Shown here one piece after another: positions 7,547 through 15,832 of a DNA stretch of 64,000 nucleotides. The notes under the pieces are model-generated. The model was given only the letters and a program-made list of their open reading frames with translations, did no database searches and was not told the origin of the DNA. The translations under genes were made by a program, and so were the position numbers. Numbering within the stretch: the first letter of the stretch is position 1; the number at the start of each line of letters is the position of its first letter. Source of the DNA: Streptomyces misionensis (GTDB lineage: Bacteria; Actinomycetota; Actinomycetes; Streptomycetales; Streptomycetaceae); NCBI RefSeq assembly GCF_900104815.1, contig NZ_FNTD01000004.1, positions 4,542,501 through 4,606,500 on the forward strand, written 5' to 3'.

Positions 7547-9364
7547 CTACGAGGACCGCTCGCCGATCACCGGCAGGGTGAGGAACCCCTCCGCCCGGGC
7601 GCTGGCCAGACCGATCCGGGGGATGTCGCTGGACTTGGCGAAGAGCAGGAAGCGGGGTTCCCACACCGGCCGGTACTTCGCGTTGGCCCGGTACAGGGAC
7701 TCGATCTGCCACCAGCGTGAGAAGAAGGTGAGGATCGAGCGCCACAGCCGCAGCACCGGGCCCGCGCCGAGGCGGGCGCCGCGCTCGAAGACCGAGCGGA
7801 ACATCGCGAAGTTCAGCGACACCCGTTCCACCCCCAGCTCCTTCGCGCCCAGCAGCAGCTCGACGACCATGTACTCCATCAGACCGTTCTCGCAGTCGCG
7901 GTCGCGGCGCATCAGGTCCAGGGAGAGGCCGTGCTCGCCCCAGGGCACGAAGCTGAGCAGGGCGCGGGGCTCGCCGTCGGCGTCCCGGCACTCCAGCATC
8001 ACGCAGCGGCCGTCCGCCGGGTCGCCGAGGCGGCCGAGGGCCATGGAGAAGCCGCGCTCGGTCGCGCCGTCGCGCCACCGGTCGGCGCGGTCGACGAGGA
8101 CGGCCATCTCCTCGGCCGGGATGTCCTCGTGGCGGCGGACGCGCACGGTGTAGCCGGCCCGCTTGACCCGGTTGTGGGCCTGGCGGACCACGCGCATCGC
8201 GCGGCCCTCCAGGGTGAAGTCGGCGATGTCCACGATGGCCTCGTCACCGAGTTCCAGGGCGTCGAGTCCGTGCCGGGCGTAGACGGTGCCGGCCTCCTCG
8301 CTCGCGCCCATGACCGCCGGGATCCACGCGTGCCGGCGGGCCTCGGCGAGCCAGGCGTCGATGGCACCGGGCCACGCCTCCGGGTCGCCGATCGGGTCGC
8401 CGGAGGCGAGGGAGACCGCGCCGACGACGCGGTAGGTGATCGCCGCCTTGCCGCTGGGGGAGAAGACGGCCGCCTTGTCGCGGCGCAGCGCGAAGTAGCC
8501 GAGGGAGTCGCGGGCGCCGTGCTTGTCGAGCAGCGCGCGCAGTCTCTCCTCGTCGGCGGCGGTGAGCAGCTGCTTGCCGCGCGGGGAGCGGAAGCAGGCG
8601 TACAGGACGAGGCAGAAGGCCGCGGCGAGCAGCGCGTTGACCGTGATGTCGGTCCAGCGGGGGGCGTGCACGTGCTCGATGCGGTCGGCGAAGACGCCGA
8701 CGCTGATGCCCCGCAGGTAGGTGTAGGCGATCTCGTCGGTGAGACCGGCGCCGGGCAGCTTGTTGGTGGCGTGCACCAGCAGGGTGCCGAGGCCGCCCGT
8801 GACCAGCAGGCCGCCCGCGCCGACGGCCAGCGCCAGCTTGGGGTTGGAGGGGTCGCCGACGGCGTTGAACTCGCGCCGGCCGATCAGCAGGGCCGCCACG
8901 AACAGGCCGGTCAGGGCGGCGGAGACCCAGTTGAAGACGTGGTCGGCGTACCGGTCCTGGGTGAGGCCGAGGGCGTAGACCAGGAAGAGCGGGCCGGCGA
9001 GCAGCAGGTTGGTGAGCCACGCGGCCCGCTTGCGCCGCCGCATCACCAGCGTCAGGAAGATCGCGAGCGCGGCGGAGACCAGGCCGGCGGTGGCCAGGTA
9101 CGGCGTGAAGAAGGCGCCGACGTGCTGGTGCGGGTGCTGCTGGTTGAAGAGCTTGCTGGTGTTGTGCTCGTGGACCTCCTCGCGGAACGGCAGGGACAGC
9201 ACCGCGAGGACGTTGAGTACGGCGATCAGCCGCAGGTACCAGACCGTGGCCGAGGCCGCCGCGGCGCGCAGCCGCGGGCCGGGGGTGAGCGACGGGAGCG
9301 TCCGGCGCGGGCCGGCCTGGGCGGGGGCGTGGGGCGAGGGCAGGGTCGACTGCGGAGCGGGCAT
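7547..9364 (-). CDS. MprF/LysX-like phosphatidylglycerol aminoacyltransferase (DUF2156)
   Basis: A 605-residue protein with an N-terminal membrane part (about six to seven helices, residues 30-265) and a C-terminal cytoplasmic DUF2156 domain with two GNAT-like halves. Readable pieces are KAAITYRVVGAVSLASGDPIG, RQAHNRVKRAG, a W-R-DG segment, LSFVPWGEHGLSLDLMRRD, ENGLMEYMV and VSLNFAMFRSVFERG. Relatives move Lys or Ala from charged tRNA to phosphatidylglycerol, lowering surface charge and giving resistance to cationic peptides. It lacks a fused lysyl-tRNA synthetase. A perfect CCCTAC-N5-GTAGGG palindrome lies 42 bp upstream of the ATG. Confidence 0.85.
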   Translation of the reverse strand: MPAPQSTLPSPHAPAQAGPRRTLPSLTPGPRLRAAAASATVWYLRLIAVLNVLAVLSLPFREEVHEHNTSKLFNQQHPHQHVGAFFTPYLATAGLVSAALAIFLTLVMRRRKRAAWLTNLLLAGPLFLVYALGLTQDRYADHVFNWVSAALTGLFVAALLIGRREFNAVGDPSNPKLALAVGAGGLLVTGGLGTLLVHATNKLPGAGLTDEIAYTYLRGISVGVFADRIEHVHAPRWTDITVNALLAAAFCLVLYACFRSPRGKQLLTAADEERLRALLDKHGARDSLGYFALRRDKAAVFSPSGKAAITYRVVGAVSLASGDPIGDPEAWPGAIDAWLAEARRHAWIPAVMGASEEAGTVYARHGLDALELGDEAIVDIADFTLEGRAMRVVRQAHNRVKRAGYTVRVRRHEDIPAEEMAVLVDRADRWRDGATERGFSMALGRLGDPADGRCVMLECRDADGEPRALLSFVPWGEHGLSLDLMRRDRDCENGLMEYMVVELLLGAKELGVERVSLNFAMFRSVFERGARLGAGPVLRLWRSILTFFSRWWQIESLYRANAKYRPVWEPRFLLFAKSSDIPRIGLASARAEGFLTLPVIGERSS

Positions 9365-9405
9365 GGTGACTGGTCACCTTGGGGAGGGGGACGGTTCTAC
9401 GCGGA

Positions 9406-9422
9406 CCCTACAGCTCGTAGGG
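9406..9422. promoter_or_regulatory. palindrome CCCTAC-N5-GTAGGG (operator candidate 1)
   Basis: A perfect 6-bp inverted repeat with a 5-nt spacer (9406-9411, 9417-9422), upstream of the minus-strand transferase gene. A site with the same CCTAC-N5-GTAGG core lies at 9848-9862 before the divergent peptidase gene, so one regulator may serve both. Confidence 0.5.
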
Positions 9423-9506
9423 CGGGGCGTCGCCGGTCGGCGTGTGGGACAGGAGCGTACCGGGCGAGGTTCTTACCCGGTCCTTTCCGGCCTTTCGCAC
9501 ATCTCG

Positions 9507-9782
9507 TCAGCCCGTCCGTTCCATGCCGCGCCGGGCGGACGTCAGGGTCCAGGCCAGGTTGCCCACCGCGGCCCCGGCCGCCACCACGGCGACGATCACA
9601 CCGCCGGTGGCGAGGCCGTCGCTGAACAGGTGCGGGCGCCGGTCGAGGCTGTGCAGACCGAAGCCGCACAGCTCGTACACCCCGACGGCCGCGACGACGA
9701 GGCTGACGACGAGCACGGTCAGGGTCGGCGCGAGACTGCGGGCGCAGATCTCCGCGCCGGGCGCCGTCTCCGTGTCCTGCAT
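9507..9782 (-). CDS. small two-helix membrane protein
   Basis: A 91-residue protein with two predicted transmembrane helices (APTLTVLVVSLVVAAVGVYEL and GGVIVAVVAAGAAVGNLAWTL) joined by a short loop with HSLDRR. Only the start codon and strong hydrophobic pattern support it. No family is recognised. It lies between the aminoacyl-lipid transferase gene and the divergent D-aminopeptidase gene, both linked to the cell envelope, which hints at an envelope location. Confidence 0.65.
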   Translation of the reverse strand: MQDTETAPGAEICARSLAPTLTVLVVSLVVAAVGVYELCGFGLHSLDRRPHLFSDGLATGGVIVAVVAAGAAVGNLAWTLTSARRGMERTG

Positions 9783-9847
9783 GGCTCCCCCGTTGGGCGT
9801 GGTGGAAGGGATGGTCGAACGACCTTGTGTCCGTTGCCGGTTGGGAA

Positions 9848-9862
9848 CCTACAATACGTAGG
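9848..9862. promoter_or_regulatory. palindrome CCTAC-N5-GTAGG (operator candidate 2) over a -10-like element
   Basis: Arms 9848-9852 and 9858-9862 end 19 bp before the peptidase ATG. The sequence TACAAT (9850-9855), a good -10 match, overlaps the left arm, so a bound protein would block the promoter. The architecture equals the palindrome at 9406-9422. Confidence 0.5.
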
Positions 9863-9881
9863 GTCCGTTAGGGTCGACGCC

Positions 9882-10712
9882 ATGCGTGTGTACATGAGTG
9901 CGGACATGGAGGGCGTCACCGGCCTCGTCGACGCCGACGACGTCCAGCCGGGCGGCCGGGACTACGAGCGCGGCCGCTCCATGATGGCGGAGGACGTGAA
10001 CGCGGCGGTGCGCGGCGCGCTGGCGGCCGGCGCGAGCGACGTCCTCGTCAACGACGCCCACGGTCCGATGCGCAACCTCCTCCCCGAAGCCCTGCTCCCG
10101 GCCGTCCGGCTGGTGCGCGGCAAGCCCAAGCAGATGGGCATGCTGGAGGGGCTGACCGGGGAGTACGACGCGATGGTCTGCGTCGGCTACCACTCCAGGG
10201 CCGGCGCCCCGGGCGTGCTCAGCCACAGCTTCATGGGGCACGAGATCGAGGACATCTGGCTGGACGGGCGCCCGGTCGGTGAGATCGGCCTCGCCCACGC
10301 CACGGCGGCGGCGCTGGGCGTGCCGGTGGTGGCGCTCACCGGTGACGACGCGGCGTGCGCCGAGATGGCGGAGTGGGACGCGTCGGTGGTCACGGTCCCG
10401 GTGAAGTACGCCCACGGCCGGTTCGCGGCCGAGCTGCGGCCGGAGGCGGAGGCCCGCAAGGCGATCGAGGAGGCGGTGGCGGGCGCCCTCGCCGCGCTTC
10501 CGGCCCGCCCGGCCCCGCCCGCCGGCGAGGCCGTCCTCACCGTCCGCTGGCAGTCCGCCGCCGTCCCCGCGACCCTGCTCGGCCTCCCCGGCGTCACCGC
10601 CGAGGACGGCCGCACCGTCCGGGCGAGCGGCCCCCTCGCCTCCCTCTACCGCCAGTTCGGCGTGTGGATGCGCGTGGCGTCGTCCCTGACCAACCAGGCG
10701 CCGTACTGCTAG
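9882..10712 (+). CDS. M55 family D-aminopeptidase (DppA-like)
   Basis: A 276-residue zinc peptidase-family protein. M55 features are the opening MRVYMSADMEGVTGLVD with the metal-binding D-x-E, ARxM-like GRSMMAEDVNAAVRGAL, VNDAHGPMRNL, GYHSRAGAPGVLSHS (His ligand) and the GEIGL segment. DppA cleaves D-Ala-D-Ala and similar D-dipeptides and may help recycle peptidoglycan peptides or protect against them. The ATG at 9882 starts the family motif; the longer open frame upstream is spurious. No dipeptide transporter genes are adjacent. Confidence 0.9.
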   Translation: MRVYMSADMEGVTGLVDADDVQPGGRDYERGRSMMAEDVNAAVRGALAAGASDVLVNDAHGPMRNLLPEALLPAVRLVRGKPKQMGMLEGLTGEYDAMVCVGYHSRAGAPGVLSHSFMGHEIEDIWLDGRPVGEIGLAHATAAALGVPVVALTGDDAACAEMAEWDASVVTVPVKYAHGRFAAELRPEAEARKAIEEAVAGALAALPARPAPPAGEAVLTVRWQSAAVPATLLGLPGVTAEDGRTVRASGPLASLYRQFGVWMRVASSLTNQAPYC

Positions 10713-10796
10713 ACGGTCGTACGGCCGGACGTCCGTGCCACCCGGGGGGGCGCGTGGTCAGGATGCGTTCAGGCGGCCGGTGGCACGGTCACCGTC

Positions 10797-11636
10797 ATGA
10801 CCTTCGAAACATCCCGGACGAACGCGCTCCCCGGGGCCGGCGGGCCGCCCGCGCCCGCCGGGCACCGGCCGCGCTGGAACAAGGTGCCCGAAGTCACCGC
10901 CTACTTCTGGATCATCAAGGTGCTGTGCACCACGGTCGGGGAGACCGCGGCCGACCTCCTGAACGAGAAGGCCGGCCTCGGTCTGACCGGGGTGTCGGTG
11001 CTGATGAGCGCCGTGCTGGCGGTGGTGCTGGTGGCGCAGTTCCGCACCCGGGCCTACCGGGCGGGCGTGTACTGGCTCGCCGTGGCCCTGATCAGCGTCG
11101 TCGGCACGCTGATCAGCGACAACCTCACCGACAACCTGGGCGTGCCGCTGGAGACCAGCACGGCGGTCTTCGCCGTCGTCCTCGCCGTCGTGTTCGCCGT
11201 CTGGTACCGGCGCGAGCGGACCCTGTCCATCCACCACATCGACACCACGGGCCGCGAGTCCTTCTACTGGCTCGCCGTGCTGTTCACCTTCGCGCTGGGG
11301 ACCGCCGCCGGCGACCTGGTCTCCGAGCGCATGGACCTCGGGTACTGGCTGTCCGCCGTCCTCTTCGCCGCCGCCATCGCCGCCGTCGCCGTCGCTCACT
11401 TCGCGCTCGGCCTGGACGCGGTGTGGAGCTTCTGGATCGCCTACGTGCTCACCCGTCCGCTGGGCGCCTCCGTCGGCGACTACCTCTCCCAGCCGACGGG
11501 CGACGGCGGTGTCGGGCTGGGCACCGTGGTGACCAGCGTGCTGTTCCTGGCCGTCATCCTCGCCCTGGTCGTCCGTCTGGCCGTGACCCGCAAGGACGTC
11601 ACCGAGCCCCGGCGGGCGGCCGAGGACGCGGCCTGA
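10797..11636 (+). CDS. COG4705-type membrane protein with repeated helix pairs
   Basis: A 279-residue integral membrane protein with about eight helices. Four related segments recur: EVTAYFWIIKVLCTTVGETAADLL, YWLAVALISVVGTLISDNL, YWLAVLFTFALGTAAGDLV and WSFWIAYVLTRPLGASVGDYL. Each has an aromatic start, a Gly-Thr/Ser turn and an acidic residue (E/D) at the end, so the protein is an internal fourfold duplication. Conserved in-membrane acids suggest transport or ion binding, but no function is known to me. It converges on a two-component system, a pairing that may be functional. Confidence 0.8.
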   Translation: MTFETSRTNALPGAGGPPAPAGHRPRWNKVPEVTAYFWIIKVLCTTVGETAADLLNEKAGLGLTGVSVLMSAVLAVVLVAQFRTRAYRAGVYWLAVALISVVGTLISDNLTDNLGVPLETSTAVFAVVLAVVFAVWYRRERTLSIHHIDTTGRESFYWLAVLFTFALGTAAGDLVSERMDLGYWLSAVLFAAAIAAVAVAHFALGLDAVWSFWIAYVLTRPLGASVGDYLSQPTGDGGVGLGTVVTSVLFLAVILALVVRLAVTRKDVTEPRRAAEDAA

Positions 11637-11657
11637 CCCGGCGCGCGCGGCCCGTGC

Positions 11658-11672
11658 GGGGGGGGGGGGGGG
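11658..11672. repeat. 15-base G homopolymer
   Basis: An uninterrupted run of 15 G between the convergent COG4705 gene and the kinase gene. It affects no coding frame. It may be a slippage site or an assembly artefact. Confidence 0.9.
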
Positions 11673-11696
11673 CGTTTCCGGCTCCGCCCGCCGCGG

Positions 11697-13082
11697 TCAT
11701 CCGGCGGGCAGGCTGACCGTGAACTTCGCCCCGGGCGCGTGAGCGGGGTCGTAGGACACCTCCCCGCCGACGGCGCGGGCCAGGCGCCGCGCCAGCGGCA
11801 GTCCGAGGCCGGCGCCGTCGTGTCCGTCGTCGGCGTCGGCGCGGCGGCCGGGCTGGAACAGCTCGGCCACGAACGCCTCCGGCACGCCGGGGCCGTCGTC
11901 GACGACGTCGATCCCGACGGCCCCGGCGGCGCGCCGCGCGGACACGGTCACGCGGAAGCGGGCGTAGCGCGCGGCGTTGGCGAGCAGCGGGCTGAGGATG
12001 CGTTCGAGGAGCGCGGGGGCGACGCCCGCCTCCAGGACCGGTTCCTCCGCCTCCACCGAGGTCCTCACCCGGTCCGGTGCGCCGAGGCACCGGGTCAGCC
12101 GGCCCAGGACGGGCACGACGTCGGTCGTTCCCGGGGCCGACGCCGGGCTCAGCGCGTTCTCGCGGGCGTCGTCCAGCAGGGTGTCGCAGATGGTGCGCAT
12201 GGACCGCGCGGCCTCGGCGATCACTTCCTGCGTGGCGCGGGTCTCGGCGTCCGTGCGCGGGCGGGCCCGCCACCAGTCGAGTTCCATCACGATCCGGGTG
12301 AGCGGCGTGCGCAGTTCGTGGGACAGCTCTCCCGTCAGCTGCCGCTCATGGCGCAGCACGGTGCGGATGCGGTCCAGGAGCTGGTCCAACGAGGCCCCCA
12401 GACGGGCGAGTTCGGCGGGGTGGTGCTCGGCGCCGAAGCGTTCGTCGGAGCCTATGGCGCTCCACTGGGTCGCCTGGTCGGTCATCGTCCGCACCGGGCG
12501 CAGCGCCCGGCCGACGGACAGCCGGGTGAGCAGGTAGGTGCAGCCGAGCATCACGGCGTCGAGGACGAGCGAGCCCAGCAGCAGGGTGTCGGCCGAGCCG
12601 CGGTACGGGGCGAGGTCCAGCGCCGTGACGACGGTGGCGGCGGCATGCCGGCCGGGTATGGGCTCGGAGCAGACCCGGACCGCCGGGTGACCGTGGGACC
12701 GCGCGGTCGCGCAGGCGGGCCCGGACAGCCCGGCCAGCCGGTCCGCGACCCGGGCCGGCGGGCTGCCGGGCGTGGCGGACGGCGGCTTCTCCAGCAGCCG
12801 CCGGCCCGCGTAGATCCACACGTTGGCGTCGAGGAGGCGGTCGTTGGCGGTCTCCAGGACGCGCACCCGGGAGCCGCGCGTGTCGACAGTCGTGGCCACC
12901 GCCGCCGCACGGTTGCGCAGTTCGTCGTCGGCCTGGTGCTCCAGGTGCCGGTCCATCACGGCGTTGAACACCACGGTCAGGACCGTCATCAGCAGGGCCG
13001 CGGTGGTCAGCGCGACGAGCGAGAGCCGGCCGCGCATCGTGCGGGGGGCCAGACGGCGGCGGATCCGGAGGGCGCGGTTCAT
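11697..13082 (-). CDS. sensor histidine kinase
   Basis: A 461-residue membrane kinase. It has one helix near residues 20-42, an extracytoplasmic region of about 110 residues with two Cys (PACATA and RVCSEP, possible disulfide), a second helix near 150-170, HAMP, then GELSHELRTPLTR with H255 as phospho-acceptor, and a HATPase domain (LLANAARYA, DDGPGVPE, GAGLGLPLARRLA). The canonical Asn motif reads as LLANAARYA. The ATG overlaps the regulator's TGA by ATGA. It converges on the COG4705 membrane protein gene, whose product may supply or receive its signal. Confidence 0.92.
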   Translation of the reverse strand: MNRALRIRRRLAPRTMRGRLSLVALTTAALLMTVLTVVFNAVMDRHLEHQADDELRNRAAAVATTVDTRGSRVRVLETANDRLLDANVWIYAGRRLLEKPPSATPGSPPARVADRLAGLSGPACATARSHGHPAVRVCSEPIPGRHAAATVVTALDLAPYRGSADTLLLGSLVLDAVMLGCTYLLTRLSVGRALRPVRTMTDQATQWSAIGSDERFGAEHHPAELARLGASLDQLLDRIRTVLRHERQLTGELSHELRTPLTRIVMELDWWRARPRTDAETRATQEVIAEAARSMRTICDTLLDDARENALSPASAPGTTDVVPVLGRLTRCLGAPDRVRTSVEAEEPVLEAGVAPALLERILSPLLANAARYARFRVTVSARRAAGAVGIDVVDDGPGVPEAFVAELFQPGRRADADDGHDGAGLGLPLARRLARAVGGEVSYDPAHAPGAKFTVSLPAG

Positions 13083-13741
13083 GACAGGCGGTGTCCGATC
13101 CCCCGCGCCGTGCCGATCGACAGGCGGCTGCCGGTCTCCCGCAGCTTGCGGCGCAGCCGGCTCAGGTACTGGTCCAGGGTGTTGTCGCTGACCTGGGCCC
13201 CCTCGGGCCAGCCGGCCCGCACCAGGTCCCGGCGGCGCACGAGGGACCCGTCGGCGGCGGCGAGGGTGGCCAGCAGCCGGAACTCGGTCGGGGACAGCGC
13301 GGCACGGACGCCGTGCACGGTCATGCTGTGGTCCACCGCGTCCAGGACCAGGTCCCCGGCCGCGACCACCGCCGCCGGGGCGGTCCGCCTGAGGAGCGCG
13401 CGCAGTCTCGCGGCCAGTTCCGCGAGGTGGAAGGGCTTGGGCAGGTAGTCGTCGCCGCCCGCGGAGAAGCCGGAGAGGCGGTCGGTGAGGTGGTGCCGGG
13501 CGGTCAGGAAGATCACGGGGCCGGGGAAGCCGTTGGCGCGCATCGCCTGGCACACGTCCCGGCCGTCCGCGTCGGGCAGGCCGACGTCCAGGACGGCCGC
13601 CGCGATGCCGGACGTGGCCAGGCGCAGGGCGGTGGCGCCGTCGGCGGCCGGGACCGGCTCGAAGTCCTCGTCGTACAGACCCCGGCGCAGCACGTCCCGC
13701 AGGGCGTGATCGTCTTCGACGACAAGGATCCTGGGGCGCAT
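13079..13741 (-). CDS. OmpR-family response regulator
   Basis: A 220-residue response regulator. The receiver has the acidic patch in VVEDDHAL, phospho-acceptor D52 in AVLDVGLPD, FLTARHH and a Lys in LPKPFH. The winged-helix domain follows (LSPTEFRLLATLAA, LDQYLSRLRRKL, TARGIGHRLS). The ATG at 13741 precedes MRPRILVVEDD; upstream in-frame codons are low-complexity and rejected. It is cotranscribed with the kinase through a 4-nt overlap. Tandem GTCTAC-N6-GTAGAC palindromes about 130-170 bp upstream are candidate operators for this gene. Confidence 0.92.
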   Translation of the reverse strand: MRPRILVVEDDHALRDVLRRGLYDEDFEPVPAADGATALRLATSGIAAAVLDVGLPDADGRDVCQAMRANGFPGPVIFLTARHHLTDRLSGFSAGGDDYLPKPFHLAELAARLRALLRRTAPAAVVAAGDLVLDAVDHSMTVHGVRAALSPTEFRLLATLAAADGSLVRRRDLVRAGWPEGAQVSDNTLDQYLSRLRRKLRETGSRLSIGTARGIGHRLS

Positions 13742-13870
13742 GATTCTCCAGCCGCCTGCCGGCGAGGGTGCGGGGACGGACGGTCCGGGCGACGGCCGCC
13801 GGCACCGTCGCTCGGGCACGGGTGCCTGCCGCCGCGGACCGCGTGGACGTGTGGACGGCCGACCGCGGGC

Positions 13871-13908
13871 GTCTACAGCCCCGTAGACCGTCTACGGCAC
13901 TGTAGACG
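13871..13908. promoter_or_regulatory. two tandem GTCTAC-N6-GTAGAC palindromes
   Basis: Site 1 has arms 13871-13876 and 13883-13888. Site 2 has 7-bp arms CGTCTAC (13889-13895) and GTAGACG (13902-13908). The sites abut and their centres are 19 bp apart, about two helical turns, so two dimers would bind the same face. They lie between the HTH gene's stop and the response regulator start, placing them in the two-component promoter region. Confidence 0.6.
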
Positions 13909-13947
13909 AACGGCGGGTCGGTGTCGTTCCCCAGGAGGGCGCACGGG

Positions 13948-14853
13948 TCAGCGCTGCGATCCGGATTCCCGGGCGGCGAGCCCCTGCGGTGCCGTGTTCT
14001 CGCTGGGGCCCAGGTCCTGGGTCCCTATGACGGACAGCAGCTCCAGCTGCTCGGCTCCCGGGCTGCCGGGCGGCGCGGTGAACCACAGCAGCCGTTGGCG
14101 TCCGTCCTCGCTGAGCAGGTTGTGGCAGTCGAGTTCGATGACGCCGAGCAGGGGGTGGACGATCCGCTTGTGGTCCATGCGGCGCACCGCGACGTCATGG
14201 GTGTCCCAGAGGGCCGCGAACTCCGGGCTGCGCCGGCGCAACGCGGCGACCATCCTCGCGACCTCCGCGTCCCGGCCGCGCCGGGCGGCCGCCGCCCGGA
14301 GGTCGGCCACGAACACCCGGGAGTGGCGGGGGTGGTCCTCGGGCGGGTGGATCTCGCGCGCCCGCGGATCGGTGAACCAGCGGTACACGTAGCTCGCCGC
14401 CGGGCCGCGCTGTGCCGGGGACGCGCCGAGCAGGGCCCGGGCCGGCTCGTTCTCCACCAGGGTCTCGTGCAGGTCGGTGATGACGCGCGCGGGGGTGTTG
14501 GACAGCCGGTCCAGCAGTCCGAGGAGCGCGGGCTGCACATGCGCCGACGGTCCGTGGGCCGATCGGGGGACCGGCCGTTCGGCCAGGTGGAAGAGGTGGT
14601 CGCGCTCGTCACCGTTCAGGCGCAGGGCTCGGGCGAGGGCGGCCAGCGTCTGCGCCGAGGGCTGCGCTCCGTGCTTCGCGCTGCCGCGTTCCAACTCGGT
14701 GTAGTAGTCGGCCGACAGCCCTGCCAGCTGGGCGACTTCCTCGCGGCGCAGCCCGGGGACACGACGGCGCGGGCCCTGCGGGAGACCGACGTCGGCGGGG
14801 CGGATGCGGTCGCGGCGGGACCTGAGGAAGGCGCCGAGCTCTGGAAGGTTCAC
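13948..14853 (-). CDS. XRE-type HTH regulator with MmyB-like ligand domain
   Basis: A 301-residue regulator. The N-terminal HTH (LGAFLRSRRDRI, RRRVPGLRREEVAQLAGLSADYYTELERG) is the standard Streptomyces form. The C-terminal half (ALLGLLDRLSNTPARVITDLHETLVENEPA, YRWFTDPRAREIHP, HPLLGVIELDC) matches the MmyB/PAS-like domain thought to bind a small hydrophobic ligand. Such regulators usually control a divergent dehydrogenase, and here an SDR gene starts 158 bp away on the other strand. The GTG at 14853 is the only sensible start; its GGAGG lies very close, so the start is less certain. Confidence 0.88.
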   Translation of the reverse strand: MNLPELGAFLRSRRDRIRPADVGLPQGPRRRVPGLRREEVAQLAGLSADYYTELERGSAKHGAQPSAQTLAALARALRLNGDERDHLFHLAERPVPRSAHGPSAHVQPALLGLLDRLSNTPARVITDLHETLVENEPARALLGASPAQRGPAASYVYRWFTDPRAREIHPPEDHPRHSRVFVADLRAAAARRGRDAEVARMVAALRRRSPEFAALWDTHDVAVRRMDHKRIVHPLLGVIELDCHNLLSEDGRQRLLWFTAPPGSPGAEQLELLSVIGTQDLGPSENTAPQGLAARESGSQR

Positions 14854-15011
14854 CCCTCCATGGTCACTCGCGCGCCGGAGCGTAACCAGGGGATGGCATC
14901 CCCCGGGTAGACACAGCCCTGGCTGGGCGCGCGGAAACGGCCGATCGTGGAGAACGCAGCAGGGCGACGGCGAGGCCGCGGCCCGATCACCGTCCACCAC
15001 AGGAGCCGGCC

Positions 15012-15794
15012 ATGCCCGTCCCCACCTCCCCCGACGCGACCGGCGGCCCGGCCCGGCCCTCCGGCGAGCCCCGGGTCGCGATCGTCACCGGCGGCTCGCG
15101 CGGCATCGGCCGCGGGACCGTCGGCCGGCTGGCCGCCGACGGCTACGGCCTCGTGGTCGGCTACGCCGGGAACCGGGCCGAGGCCGAGGCCGCCGTGCGG
15201 GAGGCCGAGGCCGGCGGCGGCCGGGCGATCGCGGTGCGCGCCGACGTCGCCGACGAACACGCGGTCGCGGCCCTGTTCGACGCGGCCGAGGCGGAGTTCG
15301 GCGGCATCGACGTCGTCGTGCACGCGGCCGGACGGGTGCGCATGGCGCCGATCGCCGAGATGGACCTCGCGGACCTGGACGACCTGCACCGCACCAACAT
15401 CCGCGGCACCTTCGTCGTCGTCCGGCAGGCCGCCCGCCGGGTGCGCCCCGGCGGGGCGATCGTGACGTTCTCCACGTCCGTGGTCGGACTGGCGTTCCCG
15501 ACCTACGGCGCGTACGCCGCGAGCAAGGGCGCGGTCGAGGCGCTGACCCCGATCCTGGCCCGGGAACTGCGGGGCCGGGACGTCACCGCCAACGCCGTCG
15601 CCCCCGGGCCCACGGCCACGGACGGCTTCCTGGACGGCAAGGACGAGGAGACCATCGCCCGCCTGGCCGCCCGGGCCCCGCTGGAACGGCTCGGCACCAC
15701 GGCCGACATCGCCGAGGTGGTCGCCTTCCTAGCCTCCCCGGCCGGCCACTGGGTCAACGGACAGGTCGTCCGGGCCAACGGCGGAATCATCTGA
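15012..15794 (+). CDS. SDR family oxidoreductase
   Basis: A 260-residue classical short-chain dehydrogenase. TGGSRGIG near residue 27 binds NAD(P). VHAAGRV stands in for NNAG. The catalytic Ser is in FSTSVVG and the Tyr/Lys pair in YAASKGA. APGPTATD and a C-terminal VNGQVVRANGGI complete the fold. An AGGAGCC site precedes the ATG. It is divergent from the MmyB-type regulator, probably its controller, and is followed 38 bp later by a tautomerase gene, suggesting a small detoxification or catabolic operon. Substrate unknown. Confidence 0.9.
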   Translation: MPVPTSPDATGGPARPSGEPRVAIVTGGSRGIGRGTVGRLAADGYGLVVGYAGNRAEAEAAVREAEAGGGRAIAVRADVADEHAVAALFDAAEAEFGGIDVVVHAAGRVRMAPIAEMDLADLDDLHRTNIRGTFVVVRQAARRVRPGGAIVTFSTSVVGLAFPTYGAYAASKGAVEALTPILARELRGRDVTANAVAPGPTATDGFLDGKDEETIARLAARAPLERLGTTADIAEVVAFLASPAGHWVNGQVVRANGGII

Positions 15795-15832
15795 CCCGCG
15801 CAACACCCCACCGAGAGAAAGAAGAACGAGCC

